NCBI RefSeq assembly: GCF_009730915.1
Contig: NC_052478.1
Coordinates: 21,742,387 to 21,806,386 of the forward strand
Direction of reading: 5' to 3'
DNA from: Dioscorea cayenensis subsp. rotundata
Lineage: Eukaryota > Streptophyta > Magnoliopsida > Dioscoreales > Dioscoreaceae
DNA: 64,000 nt
Numbering within the stretch: position 1 is the stretch's first letter; every line of letters starts with the position of its first letter. The position numbers and the translations under genes were made by a program. This document shows positions 1-13,468 of this stretch, in pieces. Below the pieces are notes generated by a model that saw nothing but the letters and a program-made list of their open reading frames with translations, had not been told where the DNA came from and made no database searches.

Positions 1-353
1 CTCCGTCCGCCTCTTCTCTACTCCGCACGGCCCTTCAACCTCGGCCGGCTTTTTCTCCTGTCTACAACTCGACCGACTTTTTCTCCGCTCGGCCCCCTAT
101 TTTCTCTCTCCACTATTTTTTACTTCTTCTTCCCTTTTAACTTATAATCACTTTCAAACAAATTTTACTCCCAATGCCGCAATAATCGCAGCTGCATGTA
201 ACAATGCACTCCGTATACATGAATAGTAGCCATATATATGAATAGTAGTTATACTGAACAAGACCGTATATATGAAACAAAGATAGATGCTTTTATATTT
301 TATTCTATACTCTCTATTCTAATTACATGCTATATTATTATTTTGAAGAGAAA
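1..353. other. Unassigned sequence before the copia gag region
   Basis: The first ~130 bases are C/T-rich and the rest is AT-rich. No gene is visible. This is where the 5' LTR, primer-binding site and leader of the following copia element would lie, but I found no match to the 3' LTR at 5235-5632 and no recognisable Met-tRNA primer site. The true 5' end is therefore either outside the window, replaced, or decayed past recognition. Confidence 0.4.
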
Positions 354-3300
354 ATGGCAAATATTGCAAAAAGAGAATTTGAGGCCCTTCAAATCTCGTG
401 GAGCAATTATATATCCCTGAGCCCTCGATATCAAGCTCCATCCGAAAGCAAGAAACCCGAGTAAAACTATCGAGGCTAATAACAATGAGCCTAGTGATAA
501 TAAGGCTAAGGCCTTAATATTTATAAGGCATCACATCACGATGGCCTCAAGAATGAATACTCGACTATCGAGGATCCACAGAATTGTGGTTATCCCCAAA
601 GAGAGATTCAACATCTCGAATCGGGCTCTACTCGCCCAAAAGCACGCAATGATTGGTCAAGCCCTCGTGTTTCAAGATTTTAAAAGCTGCAAGAATATAA
701 TTCCGAAAGTCATTTAAAAATTAGTTTCAAGATTGCCTCCGGAGAAACAAATGATGTAAGGAAACGATGCTCGAGAAAAATATTTACAACATTTCACGCA
801 AGAAATGTTATATTACAACAACAATATAGAGAAAAGAATTTTTACAAAAATTCTCGAATTAATTTCTTGTCTCCTCGCGACGGAACAAAACAATGAATCA
901 TCGATCTGACACATCATCAATCCTCACCATCCGGATCACGACCACCGCCGTAAATTAATTTTGGGCAAAGAAGATGGCGTGGTCGCGCTGCTAGTTTTTA
1001 AAAACCGCGCTGACGTAGGAAATTACGGTGGTCGAGGACTCACTGGTCGTGCGGGGTCAAATAATATCGACCACGCGACAACGTAATCGATGTACATCAA
1101 TGTAAGCAAACAAAGCCACAAGACGGGGTTAGAGACAAAGAAAGATACATGCTATCGTCTAGGGCTCGGAAGGTCATCGTCCGAATTTGTAGGACCCTCA
1201 AAATATTTTGTCCATCTTTTACCAAGAATCACTTTAAAAACAAGAAAGGTAAAGATATCGAGACAAATTCTGGCTGACAACCCCATAGTTGATCCAATCG
1301 AGGATAATTCCATAAATAATTTAAATGTAACCTGAAAAATACATATTTAGATACGCTCGATTTCTATGTATCAGTTTGTAATACGCCTTTTATGTTTTAT
1401 TAAATTATGTTTATCTTTTTGTTTTGTTAGAATACTAGCCGATGATGAACGCATTATCGATCATGGACAACGCATACTATTTTTCGACAAGAAAAAAATA
1501 TATTTTATATCCTTATCAACGAGAAAGGCATATATAGTCACAATAGCGTGGTCATCGACCGGGTCAAGGTTCTCGGAGAAGCGCATTGATGTCGCTAAAA
1601 TCGAACATCCTGCATATGAAAAATGCCTCTATTCCCCAAGTCTAGGAGGAAACCTTTTAAGCTTTTGAAAGATATACGCCCTCAATGGATATCATTTAGA
1701 GATCGTTGATAAGGAAGGAAAAGAATATCTTTTATATTACACAAGTCATTTCTTCACGCCAAAAACGCAGACTTGAAAGCTTTCCTCAGATATCCTCGTG
1801 ATTATATTTTTACACGACAAAGTGACTGGATCACATACTGTGATTAACCCCTGAAGGTTAATGACCCGTAGATATTTAAAAATACGGCATGAAAAGACTT
1901 GGACATCCGGTGCTATTATGTCACACCGGATTATTACTAGTTCTCATGGACACCCAATCGAAGGATTATAAAATCCTAACACATAACGAATACGCATGTT
2001 CAAAGACGTCTCAACGGAAAGCTAATAACCGCACCTTCTATAACAAAAAGGCGATCGTTAATCTCCTAAATTTTTAGAAAGAATACATAGGAGACATTTA
2101 TGGACCAATACATCCAGCCATGTGGACCATTTAGATATTTTTATGGTTTTAATCGATGATCGACTAGATGGTCCCATGTTTCACCGCTCATGCTACGAAT
2201 GTAGCATTTGCAAGGTTATCTGGCACAAATTATCGTGCTTAAAGCACAATTTTCGTGATTATCCCATAAAGATAATTCGCCTTGATAATGCCGGGCGAAT
2301 TTTCATCAAAAATCATTTTTATGATTATCAGATGGCAAATTGAATACATGTTGAGCATCCAAGTAGTCATGCGACATACCCAATGGGTCAAGTGGAGTCA
2401 TTAATTAAAAAGACTCTGATTATCGCCTCATCCAATGTTATTAAGGACTTAAACCGCCTACAAGTGCGTGGGTCACGCTATTTTCGCATGCCGCAGCTTT
2501 TAATACTGATCCCACCCTAACGCATGTAATTCTATATTCACCACACCAACTTGTTATGGGTAAAGAGCCCCGATATTTCATATATAAGAATATTTGTTGT
2601 GCAAGATATGTGCCAATACCACCACCAAATCGATACAAAAATGGGTCCACAACGCAGACTTGGTATATATGTCTGGTTATGATTCCCTTCAATTATAATG
2701 ATATTTAGAACCATTACATGGGATGTATTTATCGCAAGATTTGCAGATTGTCATTTTGACTTTAACTGCCTTCCCCGCATTAGGGGAGAAATGATTACTC
2801 AAAACGAGCCAAAAAGAAATCGATCGAATGCATCACGATTACATACATATGATCCTCGCATCTAACGAATGTGAACTCGAAGTTCAAAGGATCATTAAAT
2901 TGCAAAATATCGCAAAATGAAATACCTCGATGCATTCACCGATACTAAAATGGTAACTAAATCATATATACCACCGCGAACGCTCCCTCGCAAGAATCGA
3001 GATTCCTAAGAATCCATCGAAAGAAAATCAAGTAGAAAATAAACCACGACAAAAACGCGGAAGACCAATTGATGCTAAAGATTCAAACTCCTAGAAAAAG
3101 GAAGCAGAAAAATAAAGAAAAGGATCTCCCATGTAAAGAGGGAGAGGAAATTTTAAAACCCTCGTAACAAGTTAACGAAGAATCAACGGGGATGATATTT
3201 CGAAAAAACGTTGAAAATTCAATTTGCACATGTAGATGACGGTCAAAGATCAATCGGCATGAGACCGAAATAAATGATATATTCATCTACAAATGTGGCT

Positions 3301-5632
3301 ACAGATATAGAAATAACACCGATAACGATCCGTGAGCCACGATCCATCAAGAATGTCGATAAAGAAACGATCGGCCAAAATGGAAAGAAGCTATCCAGCC
3401 GAGCTAAATTCCCTATCAAAAACGTGAGGTGTTCTGAGGTCGAGTAGCGCAACACTGTATGGGATAAAAACCAATGGTTATAAACTGGGTGTTTCAGGAG
3501 AAAAAGAAACGAAAATAATCAAATTATGAGATACAAAGCAAGACCCAGTCGCTCAAGGTTTTTTCTCAAACGCATGGTATTGACATGATAGAGACATACT
3601 CTCCTCAGAATGACTGGAATTACTTTTTCGATTTTTTTAATCGCTACTGGCAAAAGTAGTAATAAATTAGATACGCAAATGATGGATGTCGTCACAAAGA
3701 TATCCGTACGGATTACTTGAAAAAATGATATATATATGAAAAATCCCTCAAGGATATAGAAAAACAAACATTACAAATAATCATCATTTATACTCTATTA
3801 AATTACAGTAGATCTCTTTATGGGTTAAAACAATTCAGACGGATGTAGGTATAACCGCTCTCAAATAATATCTTATAAAAGAAGGATACCAAAATAATAA
3901 TATACGTCCCATGTGTGTTTATTAAAAGTTATACTAACGGTTTTGTCAGTGATAGCAGATATGTGGATGATTTAAATCTTGTAGGCACTCCTTCTCGAAA
4001 TTGCAAATCGCAAAGATCATATCTCGAAAAAGAATTTGAAAACGAAAGATTCTGGGAAAGACCAAATTCCCGCCTAGGTATACAAATCGAGCACTTATAC
4101 TCGGGAATATTTGTGCATCAATCAACCCTATACGTAAAAAGGTCGTCAAGAGATTCAATATGGAGAAGGCTTTATCCACTCGAGTCACGCCCAACGGTCG
4201 TCCGAACTCTCGATGTTCGTGAAAGATCCATTTCGCCCACCGAAGAAGGAGAGATCATTCTGGTCCAGAAACTCCATATTTAAGTGCAATCGATGCATTA
4301 ACGTATCTCGTAAATAATACTGCATCGGATATAGCTTTTAGCAAGAAATCTTCTAGCGAGATACGCTCTACAATCGACGCCAAAGACACCGGAAAGGAGT
4401 AAAAAGATGTGCTCACGTTATTTACTGATGAACCACTGATCTCAGGTTTATTCTATCGACAAGAATCTTCATCCAACCTCACGTGTTTTTGTCTGATGTG
4501 CGGTATCTCGTCTCGATCCTCACAAAGGGCGTATCTCAGATCGGATACATGTTTTTCTTACAATGGTACATCTATCTCATGTGCGTCCACAAAAACAAAC
4601 TCTTACGCCTACTTTATCAAATCATGTCGAAATTCTAGCTCTTCATGAAGCAAAGTCGTGAACGCTAAATGGTTACGATCTATCGATCGAGCATATATAC
4701 AATATCCCGCAAAATTACCATCAAGAATAAACAAACGCTACAAGAATTTTATGAAGACAACAACGCTTTAGTATTTCTCAAATACAAGGATGTTATATTA
4801 AAAGGGCGATGTAATCCAAAACATATATCACCAAAAATTTTTCTACACCTCACGATCTCCGTAGAAGGCGTATAAGTTCAAAAAGATTCAATCCAGGAGT
4901 AATCGTGTCGATCTATTCACAAAATCACTTCCTACAGGATTCACCAAAGACTTATATACAAAATCGGGACGAGAAGACTTAAGGATGTAAGACTGACATG
5001 AAGTTAAAAGTTATTTATTCTGAGGAGATCGCACTTTTTCCCTTCGCCATGCTTTTGTCCCCAATGGGTTTTTTTCCCGAGGTAAGGTTTTTAACTGAGG
5101 CAAGAATTCCCTCAAATGTGCTAAGGATAGTGTACTCTTTTTTTCCTTACTAGTGCTTTTTATCCCACCTGAGTTTTTTTCCTATCAAGGTTTTAACGGT
5201 GATATCCTTCTGGTCAGAGAGATCCAGGGTGAGTGTTATAAACAAATATTTTTAATGGACGCCATCGTAGCAATTTCAATCAGAAGCATTTCAAGACTAC
5301 TATAGCAACTTCTAGATATTACCGTAGTAGTCAGAACATCAGAGAGACACCATGTGGTACCCAGACAGTGCCCACCCTGCATCGCTATTATTCCACCAAC
5401 TGGTAGATTTAGATCGCTCTGATCGAATCGATCCCCGGCCGCTCATTCAACTCTCAGAACCCCTATAAATACCCCCTCATTTTAGTATACTTTGGAATAT
5501 ATAGAGAAGAGAAAGAAAAGAGAGAATAAAAGAAGTTAAGAAGCTTAATTCTTCGCGCTGGGTTTTTTGTAGAATACTCCTATCTCTATTCTTATTACTA
5601 TCTTTACATTTATAACATATATATTCTTAACA
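354..5632 (+). mobile_element. Old, broken Ty1/copia LTR retrotransposon
   Basis: Order of parts on the + strand is gag, protease/pre-integrase, integrase, reverse transcriptase, RNase H, 3' LTR, which is the copia order. A gag-like start lies near 354 (MANIAKREFEAL) and further gag homology runs to about 920. A GAG-pre-integrase/zinc region follows near 1890-2070 (LGHP start, then Cys-containing segment). Integrase core homology runs about 2090-2760. The YVDD reverse-transcriptase signature lies near 3960-3990 with the LGIQIEH region downstream. RNase H-end homology (KHISPKIF and the LFTKSLP-like stretch) lies about 4780-4960. The element is heavily broken by many disruptions and cannot be active. 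No 5' LTR was recognised, so it cannot be dated by LTR comparison; the decay suggests an old insertion. Confidence 0.88.
5235..5632 (+). repeat. 3' LTR of the copia element
   Basis: The sequence opens TGTTATAAAC and closes near TTCTTAACA, giving the usual TG...CA ends. It follows a purine-rich stretch (gagagatccagggtgag) that fits a polypurine tract. Inside is a TATA-like CTATAAATACC near 5463, as expected for an LTR promoter. Length is about 400 bases. The exact right border is estimated. Confidence 0.7.
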
Positions 5633-5879
5633 AATAATTCAACCATTGTACCTGGTAAAAATGGGTTGATAAGCTGCTATGGTGTTTAGTTTAGTTTTAA
5701 CTGTAGGTGCTAGTATAAATAGAGTTGAACAGTTAAGATTGATTATCAGTTTTCACAAATATTACTGTTTATAAACATAGTAATATTATATATGAAAATA
5801 GTATGCACGGTTGGATTTCAATCCAATCAGTGAACATTCTTATACAAAAATCCAATGATGAACAGTAAACATTAGTAAA

Positions 5880-6420
5880 TTTGTATATATATATTTATAT
5901 GAAAAACTTTATATAAAAAAAAAAATTCTGTGTTACTTTATATACATTTTTTTTTATATGCAGATTTGTAGTTATAAGTTTTACATGATTTGGTTAATGA
6001 ATAAATAATTTTGTTATTCTTTTTCAATAAAAATTAATTGGTTATTAGTTAGTGTGATCATTTATGTAGGTTAAGTTAGGCAAATAACTGAAATAAGGGA
6101 AAACTCCAAAGTCCAAACCTAGAAGAATACATGAGTAAATGGTTAATTAATGTGGAGTGATGATTGCTTTGAGATTTGTGCCATGTGAAGGATGTGCGGC
6201 CAAGATGCGGGAGAGTGCCATCAGGGCCACGTGTCGTGAAGAGAACACCGGATGTGTTACGTTGTAGTTATGATGGGGCTTTGCCGATCACGATGAATCC
6301 TGGTGGTGGTGCCGAATCATCTTAGCCGTCCAATCACCTTAGCCATTGAAAGGTTTAGCCCATTCATAAACATGTTTATGGGCTTAATAATAATTTAATA
6401 TGCACTATTTTTCTTATGTC
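5880..6420 (+). repeat. Left arm of a large inverted repeat
   Basis: This ~500-base block reappears in reverse complement at about 17650-18150. Shared landmarks include TTCTGTGTT, GTGTGATCAT, GCTTTGAGATTTGTG, CCACGTGTCGTGAAGAGAAC and TATGGGCTTAAT, in the same order in both copies. Identity looks like roughly 75-80 percent by eye, with indels. The core carries a perfect CACGTG G-box context. Homology fades near 6420 on the inner side and in AT-rich sequence near 5880 on the outer side. It does not code for anything obvious. It could be a non-autonomous transposon family, long terminal inverted repeats of one element, or an inverted duplication. Confidence 0.8.
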
Positions 6421-7701
6421 AATTTAACTATGTATTTGTGAATTTTTATAATTTTTGCCAATTTAACCATATATTTCTAATTTATTGTTTACTTTCTTAT
6501 TGCTATTATTAAACAGGCATCATGGGCTAAAGTAACATTAGATGTGAACTGGATCATAGGAAAAAAATATTATAAAATATTTATTTTCAAAAAATTGTTG
6601 AATGAAAAGTATATATATACTTCATATTTTCCAATAAAATTTAACACATTTATTAATGATAACACATTTATTAATGATAATTATGTTTTTGTCCATCCCA
6701 CAAGATATGACCGACATTAGGGGTGTTCACTATGGCATATAATGCAGTATTAGAAATAGTACGTATCATCTAGGGATGTTCACAAAAACTCGAGCGCATC
6801 TACTTGGTCAGGGTTGGATCACTATCTAACGATCTCCGTGTCCTCTAGATTCTTTTTTTAAATCTCAACCCCATATGTCCGCTTTCAATCATTAATCTCT
6901 TATTTTTTTCATCATTTATAGATATTGTAGACATTCACTTGGATCACTATCTAACGATCTCTATATCTTCTTTAAATCCCAACCCATGAAAAGTAAGAGA
7001 GAAAATGAAAAAGATAAATGAAGCTAGAATTTAAAAAGAGCATCAAGACGTTCAAAAATGATGAAAAGTAAAAGAAAAATTGAAAAAGACAATTAGAGTT
7101 AAATTTTAAAGAGAGCACAAAAAAAAAGGGGGTTCGGAGGGTGGGGAGGAAGAAAAAGGGGGATGTGGGAGCCGTTGAACGTCCCAAATGACACGTCCTC
7201 GTATGTATGTATGTATATATATCTAATCTGAATGAACTATAACCATATTAAAGTAAGTACATAAATCAATATTAACCACAGGTAGTGATTAAGACGTTGG
7301 AGGGTTTTTTTTTAAAAAAAAAAGGGAAACACTAAAACCGTTCAAATGACCAGTGGCATGAGTTAAATTGGAGCCACTCAGTCAAGATCAGGCTTGCAAG
7401 TTGTAAAGTGAAGAATAATTGACTATGCCTTTTTAAGTTGTTAGCAAGATCAGTAAAAAGTAAAAACACAAAGAAAAAGCTCATCATGAATACACAGCAT
7501 GAAGCTTTACCACTAGAGAATTTCAAAGGCTGACACTAATCTTTTCCTTCTTTATGTTTGCTTACACATTCAAAACTAACCATTCATTCTTCATCCATAA
7601 AGAACCAACAACAACAACAACAACAATCACAAAAAAACATTAATCACTAACATAAAATTCACATCAACTTCCTGCAAAAAACACACATTCTTCATTGTTT
7701 T
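6421..7701. other. Intergenic sequence with short tandem duplications
   Basis: No gene is seen. A 19-base unit (AACACATTTATTAATGATA) is repeated twice at about 6642-6679. The string GGATCACTATCTAACGATCT occurs at 6824 and 6941 with similar flanks. A purine-rich unit starting GATGAAAAGTAA/GAGAAAATGAAAA is duplicated across about 6986-7117. The 3' untranslated region of the minus-strand NPY-like gene probably lies in the right part (about 7400-7701). Confidence 0.5.
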
Positions 7702-9912
7702 TCAATTCACTATGAGACTGAATGCCTCACACTCCTTGAAGGTGTCGATTTTCCGGTCTCTGGATTGATCGAGACCGAGACTGGGCTCTCCGATGTATCG
7801 GAGCTGCTGCTGTTCTCTCCGCCTTGCGCTTTTTCCTGGCAACAACTTGCTCAGTATCTTCTTCGGCATTATAACACCCTTTGCTTTTTCATTGCCCTTA
7901 TCATCGACTACGCCGATCTTATGCACATCACTGCTGCTGCCACCACTGCTCCGCTCGCTCCCCGCGCATTTGCCTCCAGTAGTCAACCTCATCGACTGCA
8001 ATGAGTTAACCGCATCACATTCGTCGTCAGTGTTGGTGTATGAAGCAGATTTTGAGCTGCTCTTGTGAGACCCGGCATTTTTGCGTGGGAGAAGTGATCC
8101 TAAAGTTGGTAGATCACCAGTAGCCGATGCTCTCATTTGCTCAAAAAACAGGACTTGGACTACTACTCTCAACGGAAGCCGGTCATTCTGCACGGCATGC
8201 ATGCAGGCATCGGCCGAAAGCTTTTTGCAGTCCATTAGACTGCATATCTTCTTCTTCTCGCTCTTTGTCAGTTCGGTGTGTTCCTGCAACACCGTGCAAA
8301 CCTTGCGTTATATAAACAGAAAAACTATCGAAAGAATGCGTAATTTAGTTAGTTTTGAGAAATGTACCTTCAGATATATGTCAATGGCTCGATACAGACC
8401 ATCGTGCACTGGCCTAGAGGCGACAGAGATCATTTCAGCGAGCTCGATGAATTTCTGAAGAGGTAGATTGGGGTCTTTTGCAATCTCAGCGAGATATCCA
8501 TCGATCAACAGAGTTACAGCCAGTTTTGCAGTGCCAGCAACAATGCCGGAGCTCTGATTATCTTGAAGTTCTTCTGAATGATCGTCGTTGTTTTCTAGCA
8601 CCAAGAACTCCTCAACTATACATAAAACCATGTCAACATCATACACAGTGTTCTCCCCGGCCGGAGCGGGAAACAAAAAGATCTGGCATCGAAGCTTCTT
8701 CTAACTGGCGTCCAATTCTTTTTGATCAACTCTCTCTTCGTCGCTTTTCTCCGCAATCTAACAAACATGCAGCCTTGAGTAGTTTGAGCAAGAAACTACA
8801 TGAAACTGAACCTTTTTTCAGGAGGAATCAACCATAGAATTGTCTCAAGCAATGTCTGACTTTTTAGCGACATCGCCTGCTTGATTAACAATGCCTCTGG
8901 CAAACCCCCGGAAGTCTTCTATAAGTATAAGCTTTCAGAGCTTCTCCGATCACTTCCCGGTTTGTTCTTCCCTTTGTTTTAATGGCTGTAAGAATCTGTT
9001 TGTATGAATCAAGCTCAATCTCACACAAGTCTTCGACCCACCAGTCTTTAGGCACCGATTGCTGCTTTCGAACCCCATTCCAATGCGGATCGACACCATT
9101 TTCTGATGGAAGTTTCTTCCTGTTATATGTATATGACCATTCGACCTCAGAACTATCTATCGAGGCTTTCAACGCGATAGAGTCTACACAATTACTTACT
9201 ATCTTCAGGTCTTCAGACCAAGGTAACAAAGACTTCGTAGTTTGAAGAACTATTATCGAGTCTTTCCAGCTGCGAAACACACTTGAATTCAGAAAGACTT
9301 CGATTTTGTAGATGAGATTTCCTTTATCAACAGTTTCATTCATTTCAAGGTACTCTGCCGCGCAACGAGCCATGACTACATTGTAAGCATTTAGAGTGAC
9401 TATCATGCCATAACAAAATTTAGCACATATCTCGAATGCAGCCGAGCCGCCGGGTATTTCAGAAATGTCAATCTCATCATTATTATCCTCATTTGTCGTC
9501 GACATCAACCTCTTCAGGTGACCACTTTTCGACAGAAGAGGAAACTGCAGTATGGAAAAAAATCTACATAAATGAAATACAGAAAACCGACAACATTCTT
9601 CGACTACATTACAAGTATCTATGAAGCATTTTTCTTAACCAATTAAATTCTTATGAACTTATTATGTTCTCGAATGCTTATTCTGGTGACTTAAAAAGAA
9701 AGAATCATATGCCGTGTTTTTCATGCGAGGTTTTTCGAATAAAGTTTGGCAGTGTACCTTGTGTAGGTAGAACTTCACATCTCCAACTGTCACGACGATG
9801 TCGGTCGCTAATTCAGTAGCCACAAACCTGCTCAGAAAAAAATTCTATATTATATAGTATCAACAAATTAAGCATTTCTCATATTAGAACTATACATATA
9901 CACTTATTAACT

Positions 9913-9949
<37 letters not shown>

Positions 9950-10266
9950 GGATTGCCTTGAACATTTAGAACATATGAATGATATGAACTTTTGGAAGAG
10001 ATTGAAATTTTTGTTAAAAACCAACCAAAACTTAGTGCACAATCACAGAATTTATGCAAGACATAACTCAAGCATCATCATGAATCAATTTCAGAAAGTT
10101 CATTTATCTTTATAACAAGAAAAAGAACAAAATAACAAAGCATGAAGAACATAAAGCTAATAAAGCTCAAAATATTGAACCAAATGATAAATAAAGTTTT
10201 TCACCTGATATTGCTCCCTTCTGCCTGAAATGCATCCGGCTTCGATCCGAGTTTCATGTACTTCAT
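7702..10266 (-). CDS. NPY1-like BTB/NPH3 protein, frame-disrupted in this assembly
   Basis: Four exons by splice sites: 10205-10266, 9758-9827, 8368-9544, 7702-8283. The start [17 protein letters not shown] and the BTB segment ([35 protein letters not shown]) match the NPY1/MAB4 clade of NPH3/RPT2-like proteins. These act with PINOID-type kinases in auxin-driven organ formation and polar PIN control at the plasma membrane. NPH3-domain blocks follow: [55 protein letters not shown] and the [17 protein letters not shown] motif. The last exon ends in a Ser/Lys-rich tail. Exon 3 is 1177 bases, so the frame does not close (1891 coding bases in all). Between 8690 and 8885 homology hops among frames at least four times, including a compensating pair near RRELIKK. 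Exons 1, 2, 4 and the rest of exon 3 are clean. Either a young pseudogene or local sequence error. Confidence 0.85.
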
Positions 10267-11224
10267 TGTGTCAAGAAAACAGAATGCAATCCAGATCGAA
10301 AAACTGAAAACTCTCCTCCTCCTCCTCTTAACCCAGATAGTAGTTCATTGACTGCTAAAAATAAACAATTAAAATACAAGGATAAATCTTAGCAAAGATT
10401 CAAAGATATGGACTGAAAGAAAAGCTCTGTTGTTTCCCAATCTCTAAGCAAAGAGCGAAGAACTCGGTACCATACAAAGAAAGCAAAGGAGACAGCAGAA
10501 ACAGACTCTCAGTAACAGTAAACAAATACAGAAAGATCAGAGACAACCACAAGCACTAAACTGACAACCAAATAGTTTAATTATCCACACTATTCCATTA
10601 ACCTTTGCATAGAGTTCACCAAACTCATTCCTTCACTCTTTCTCAATGTTTACTGTTTAAAAAAAAAAAAATCAGAACTTCACTTGTTCTAAAGCATTAA
10701 ATCTCATAGCTTATAGGATGATTTACATTCCTTTGATTCACTCAATGCATTACATCACCTACAATGAAAGCTGAGACATAGTCTCGAAGTAAGAGGAAGA
10801 TGAAGCCTCAAATTGCAGACAAAGAGCATCTTTGTGTACTGAGGATTGGAGTTGTAGGAAAAACATATTTCTACTACTCAAAGAATCTCAACTTGTGAGC
10901 AAACAAACACAGAACAAAACATTAACTTTAAAAAAAAAGAAAGAAAGAAAGAAAGAAACACATGTGAGCACTTCTTCATTCATTAACTCCTTGTAATCTT
11001 TAACATGAAAACTGAATCAAAACACATGAACATTACAGTCATTACTACAAGCATTTCATTAGGACTTCAAAATCAGAAATGAAGCAAGGAAAAAGAAGAA
11101 GAAACTGTTGTAAAAATCCAATCTTTGGATCAAAAAAGAGTTCTTTTTAAGGAGAAAAAGGGGCCCCAACAAAAGCTAAAACCTTTTACCCCTCCATTCC
11201 AAGTGTCCAACAAGTAGCAGCAAT

Positions 11225-11255
<31 letters not shown>

Positions 11256-11999
11256 ACTCATCATGGCCCTCTTCCAATCTCCACACCTTCAATCCTCAAA
11301 TCCAATAAACCAATTTAAAAACAATAAATAATAATAAAAAAATTTAAAAAAAAAAAATCCTAAATCCAATCACTCACTAAAATCCAAGAAAAATCCCAAC
11401 TTTTGCTTGCTGTTCCTTTGTCTCAAAAACAGAGATTGCAACAATGAGATGAGTGATGTCTTCATGCATTCTTGTTGCTCTACTCCAGCTCCTCTTCCAG
11501 CTAAAGAGGTGATGAAGATGCAAAATTACAAGAACACCCTCCCTTGTCTCAAAAACAACAGAAATGCCAATGAACAGTGAGCTTGACAGTGATTGGCTCA
11601 CTCCTTTGTCTCCTCCATTGCTAAGCTTGCTTCCATTGTTACCATTTTTTTAATCAAAAATTTTTCAAAGGTCAATGCTTGGATTTTTTAGTATTTTTTT
11701 CCCACTAAAAAAATTCAACTTTTTATTGCTTTAAAAACATAAAAACAAGAACAAAGTCCACAAAGATGAATAATATATGGACAAAGTGTGAGTGTGTGAG
11801 TGATTGTGTACCTTTGAGAGAAAAGTTTGGACCATGGAGTAGTAGTACTAGTGGTTTCCATTAGAGAGCAATGGAAGCAAATGCATTGCCATCATTCATA
11901 CATCTTTGTAGCCGTTCTATGACAAACAGTGTCGGATGATTTGTCATGAGCTCATTGGTTGGTAATTTTCCTCCTCTTCTTCTGTCTTCCTTTGTTATC
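10267..11999 (-). other. Probable 5' leader and promoter of the NPY-like gene
   Basis: There is no other gene here. A possible 5' splice site on the minus strand (CAAAG followed by GTACAC at about 11810-11816) suggests a leader intron reaching toward the start codon at 10266, but no transcript evidence is available. Low-complexity tracts include AAAG repeats at about 10935-10959 and a CAG run at 11226-11255. Short open frames here show no family resemblance. Confidence 0.3.
11226..11255. repeat. (CAG)n microsatellite
   Basis: About ten CAG-type triplets with one interruption (AGCAGCAGTAGCAGCAGC start). It lies in the presumed leader of the NPY-like gene, not in a coding exon. Confidence 0.85.
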
Positions 12000-13435
12000 A
12001 TCTTGTTCTTTTATTTCTTTTTTTTTAAAAAAAATTTTTGTTTATTTTTATTTGTATGATGCTTTTGGATAATGCTTGTCAAAGTTGCTAGATATTTTTA
12101 TGTACATTTTCTTCACGTGTTATATCAATTTAATCAATTTTATTAATTATATATATGTGTGTGTATGTATGAAAGAAATGACCAACTATAATAAAAAATA
12201 ATAAAATAATAATACATGAATTTATTAAAAAACTCATAATTTAGAAAAAAAAACAACTACAAAAAAAGCTACTATATTTAAAAGTAAGTAATATAATATT
12301 GATTCATTTTGTCAAAATTATTTTATCATAATAAAATTTTAAAAAATATTTAATAGACCGTGATTCAATTGTAAGCCAAATTTTAATTTAATCTATGTCA
12401 TAATTTGACTTTGCTGTTTAAATGGATATAATCTTGTGATTATGACTCTATTCTAAAATTCTCATAATTTACACACACACATGAACCACATCATGATATT
12501 CTTGAATTTGATCAACATCTCATCTCTTTCATTTTAAAATAATTAATAAAATTTTTACCAGAGAGGTGTAAATAATTAATCCCAGAGTATTATAGACTTA
12601 CACGGTGATATACAAAGATAAATATTAATACATCAAAATCTAATTATTATAACATCTAATTGAACAATATATAGTACTGAATGATTAAATTATATTTGAA
12701 ATTTTGTTACGTGAATATCACTTGTTGATTTGGGGACCATTTTGGTTAAAAAAAGTATGAAGAACATTGATTGGGTTAGGTTTGTTAAGGTTAATAAACA
12801 ATGCTGGTTTAATCAAATCAAATCAAATCAAATCAAATTATAAAGATGATTGGACCACATTTATAATATGATGAAGAATGTGTGATTATTGTTGCAATGG
12901 TCCATATAATTATTTTAAGTCTGGATTGGACCCAATTTTTGGGTCAGAACTGGTCCACTTGGGACCAAAAGTCCCACCTAACTCAACCTACATTCTTATT
13001 CCAATGTCTCCTCTTCCCTTAGCTTGATATTTCAAATTTTCATTCACATTATCAACTTTAAAAACATTTTATGTGCATTGTTTATGAAGCATATATTTGC
13101 TTACAATTTAATAATAATAATAATAGGGAAATAATAATGGTAGATCCCTCCCATTGTTCTAATTGTATAAAAAAATCTTTTAAAATTTTCATATCTTTAA
13201 AAATGTCTCTACTTCTCAAGTTAATTATTATTTTTATTTTAAAATTTAAATTTATATACAAATTATCAAATTGTCTTTCACCAACACCTACGTCAGTGAT
13301 AAGCCAAAGGCCAAGGGGTGGAAAGGACGGTGAGGTTGCTTCAAGGTTTATATCCAAACGAAAGGTTAAGAAATTTAAGGTTTCTGTCCAAACGTAAGAT
13401 TAAAAAATTTTTGGAGCCTGTGATATAACTTTATA

Positions 13436-13468
<33 letters not shown>

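Noticed and set aside
11377-11601. 74-codon minus-strand frame upstream of the NPY-like gene
   Set aside because: No homology; composition fits leader or intron sequence.
13071-13397. Open frame of ~108 codons and its antisense partner
   Set aside because: Low-complexity AT-rich composition, no homology, no leader or splice context.
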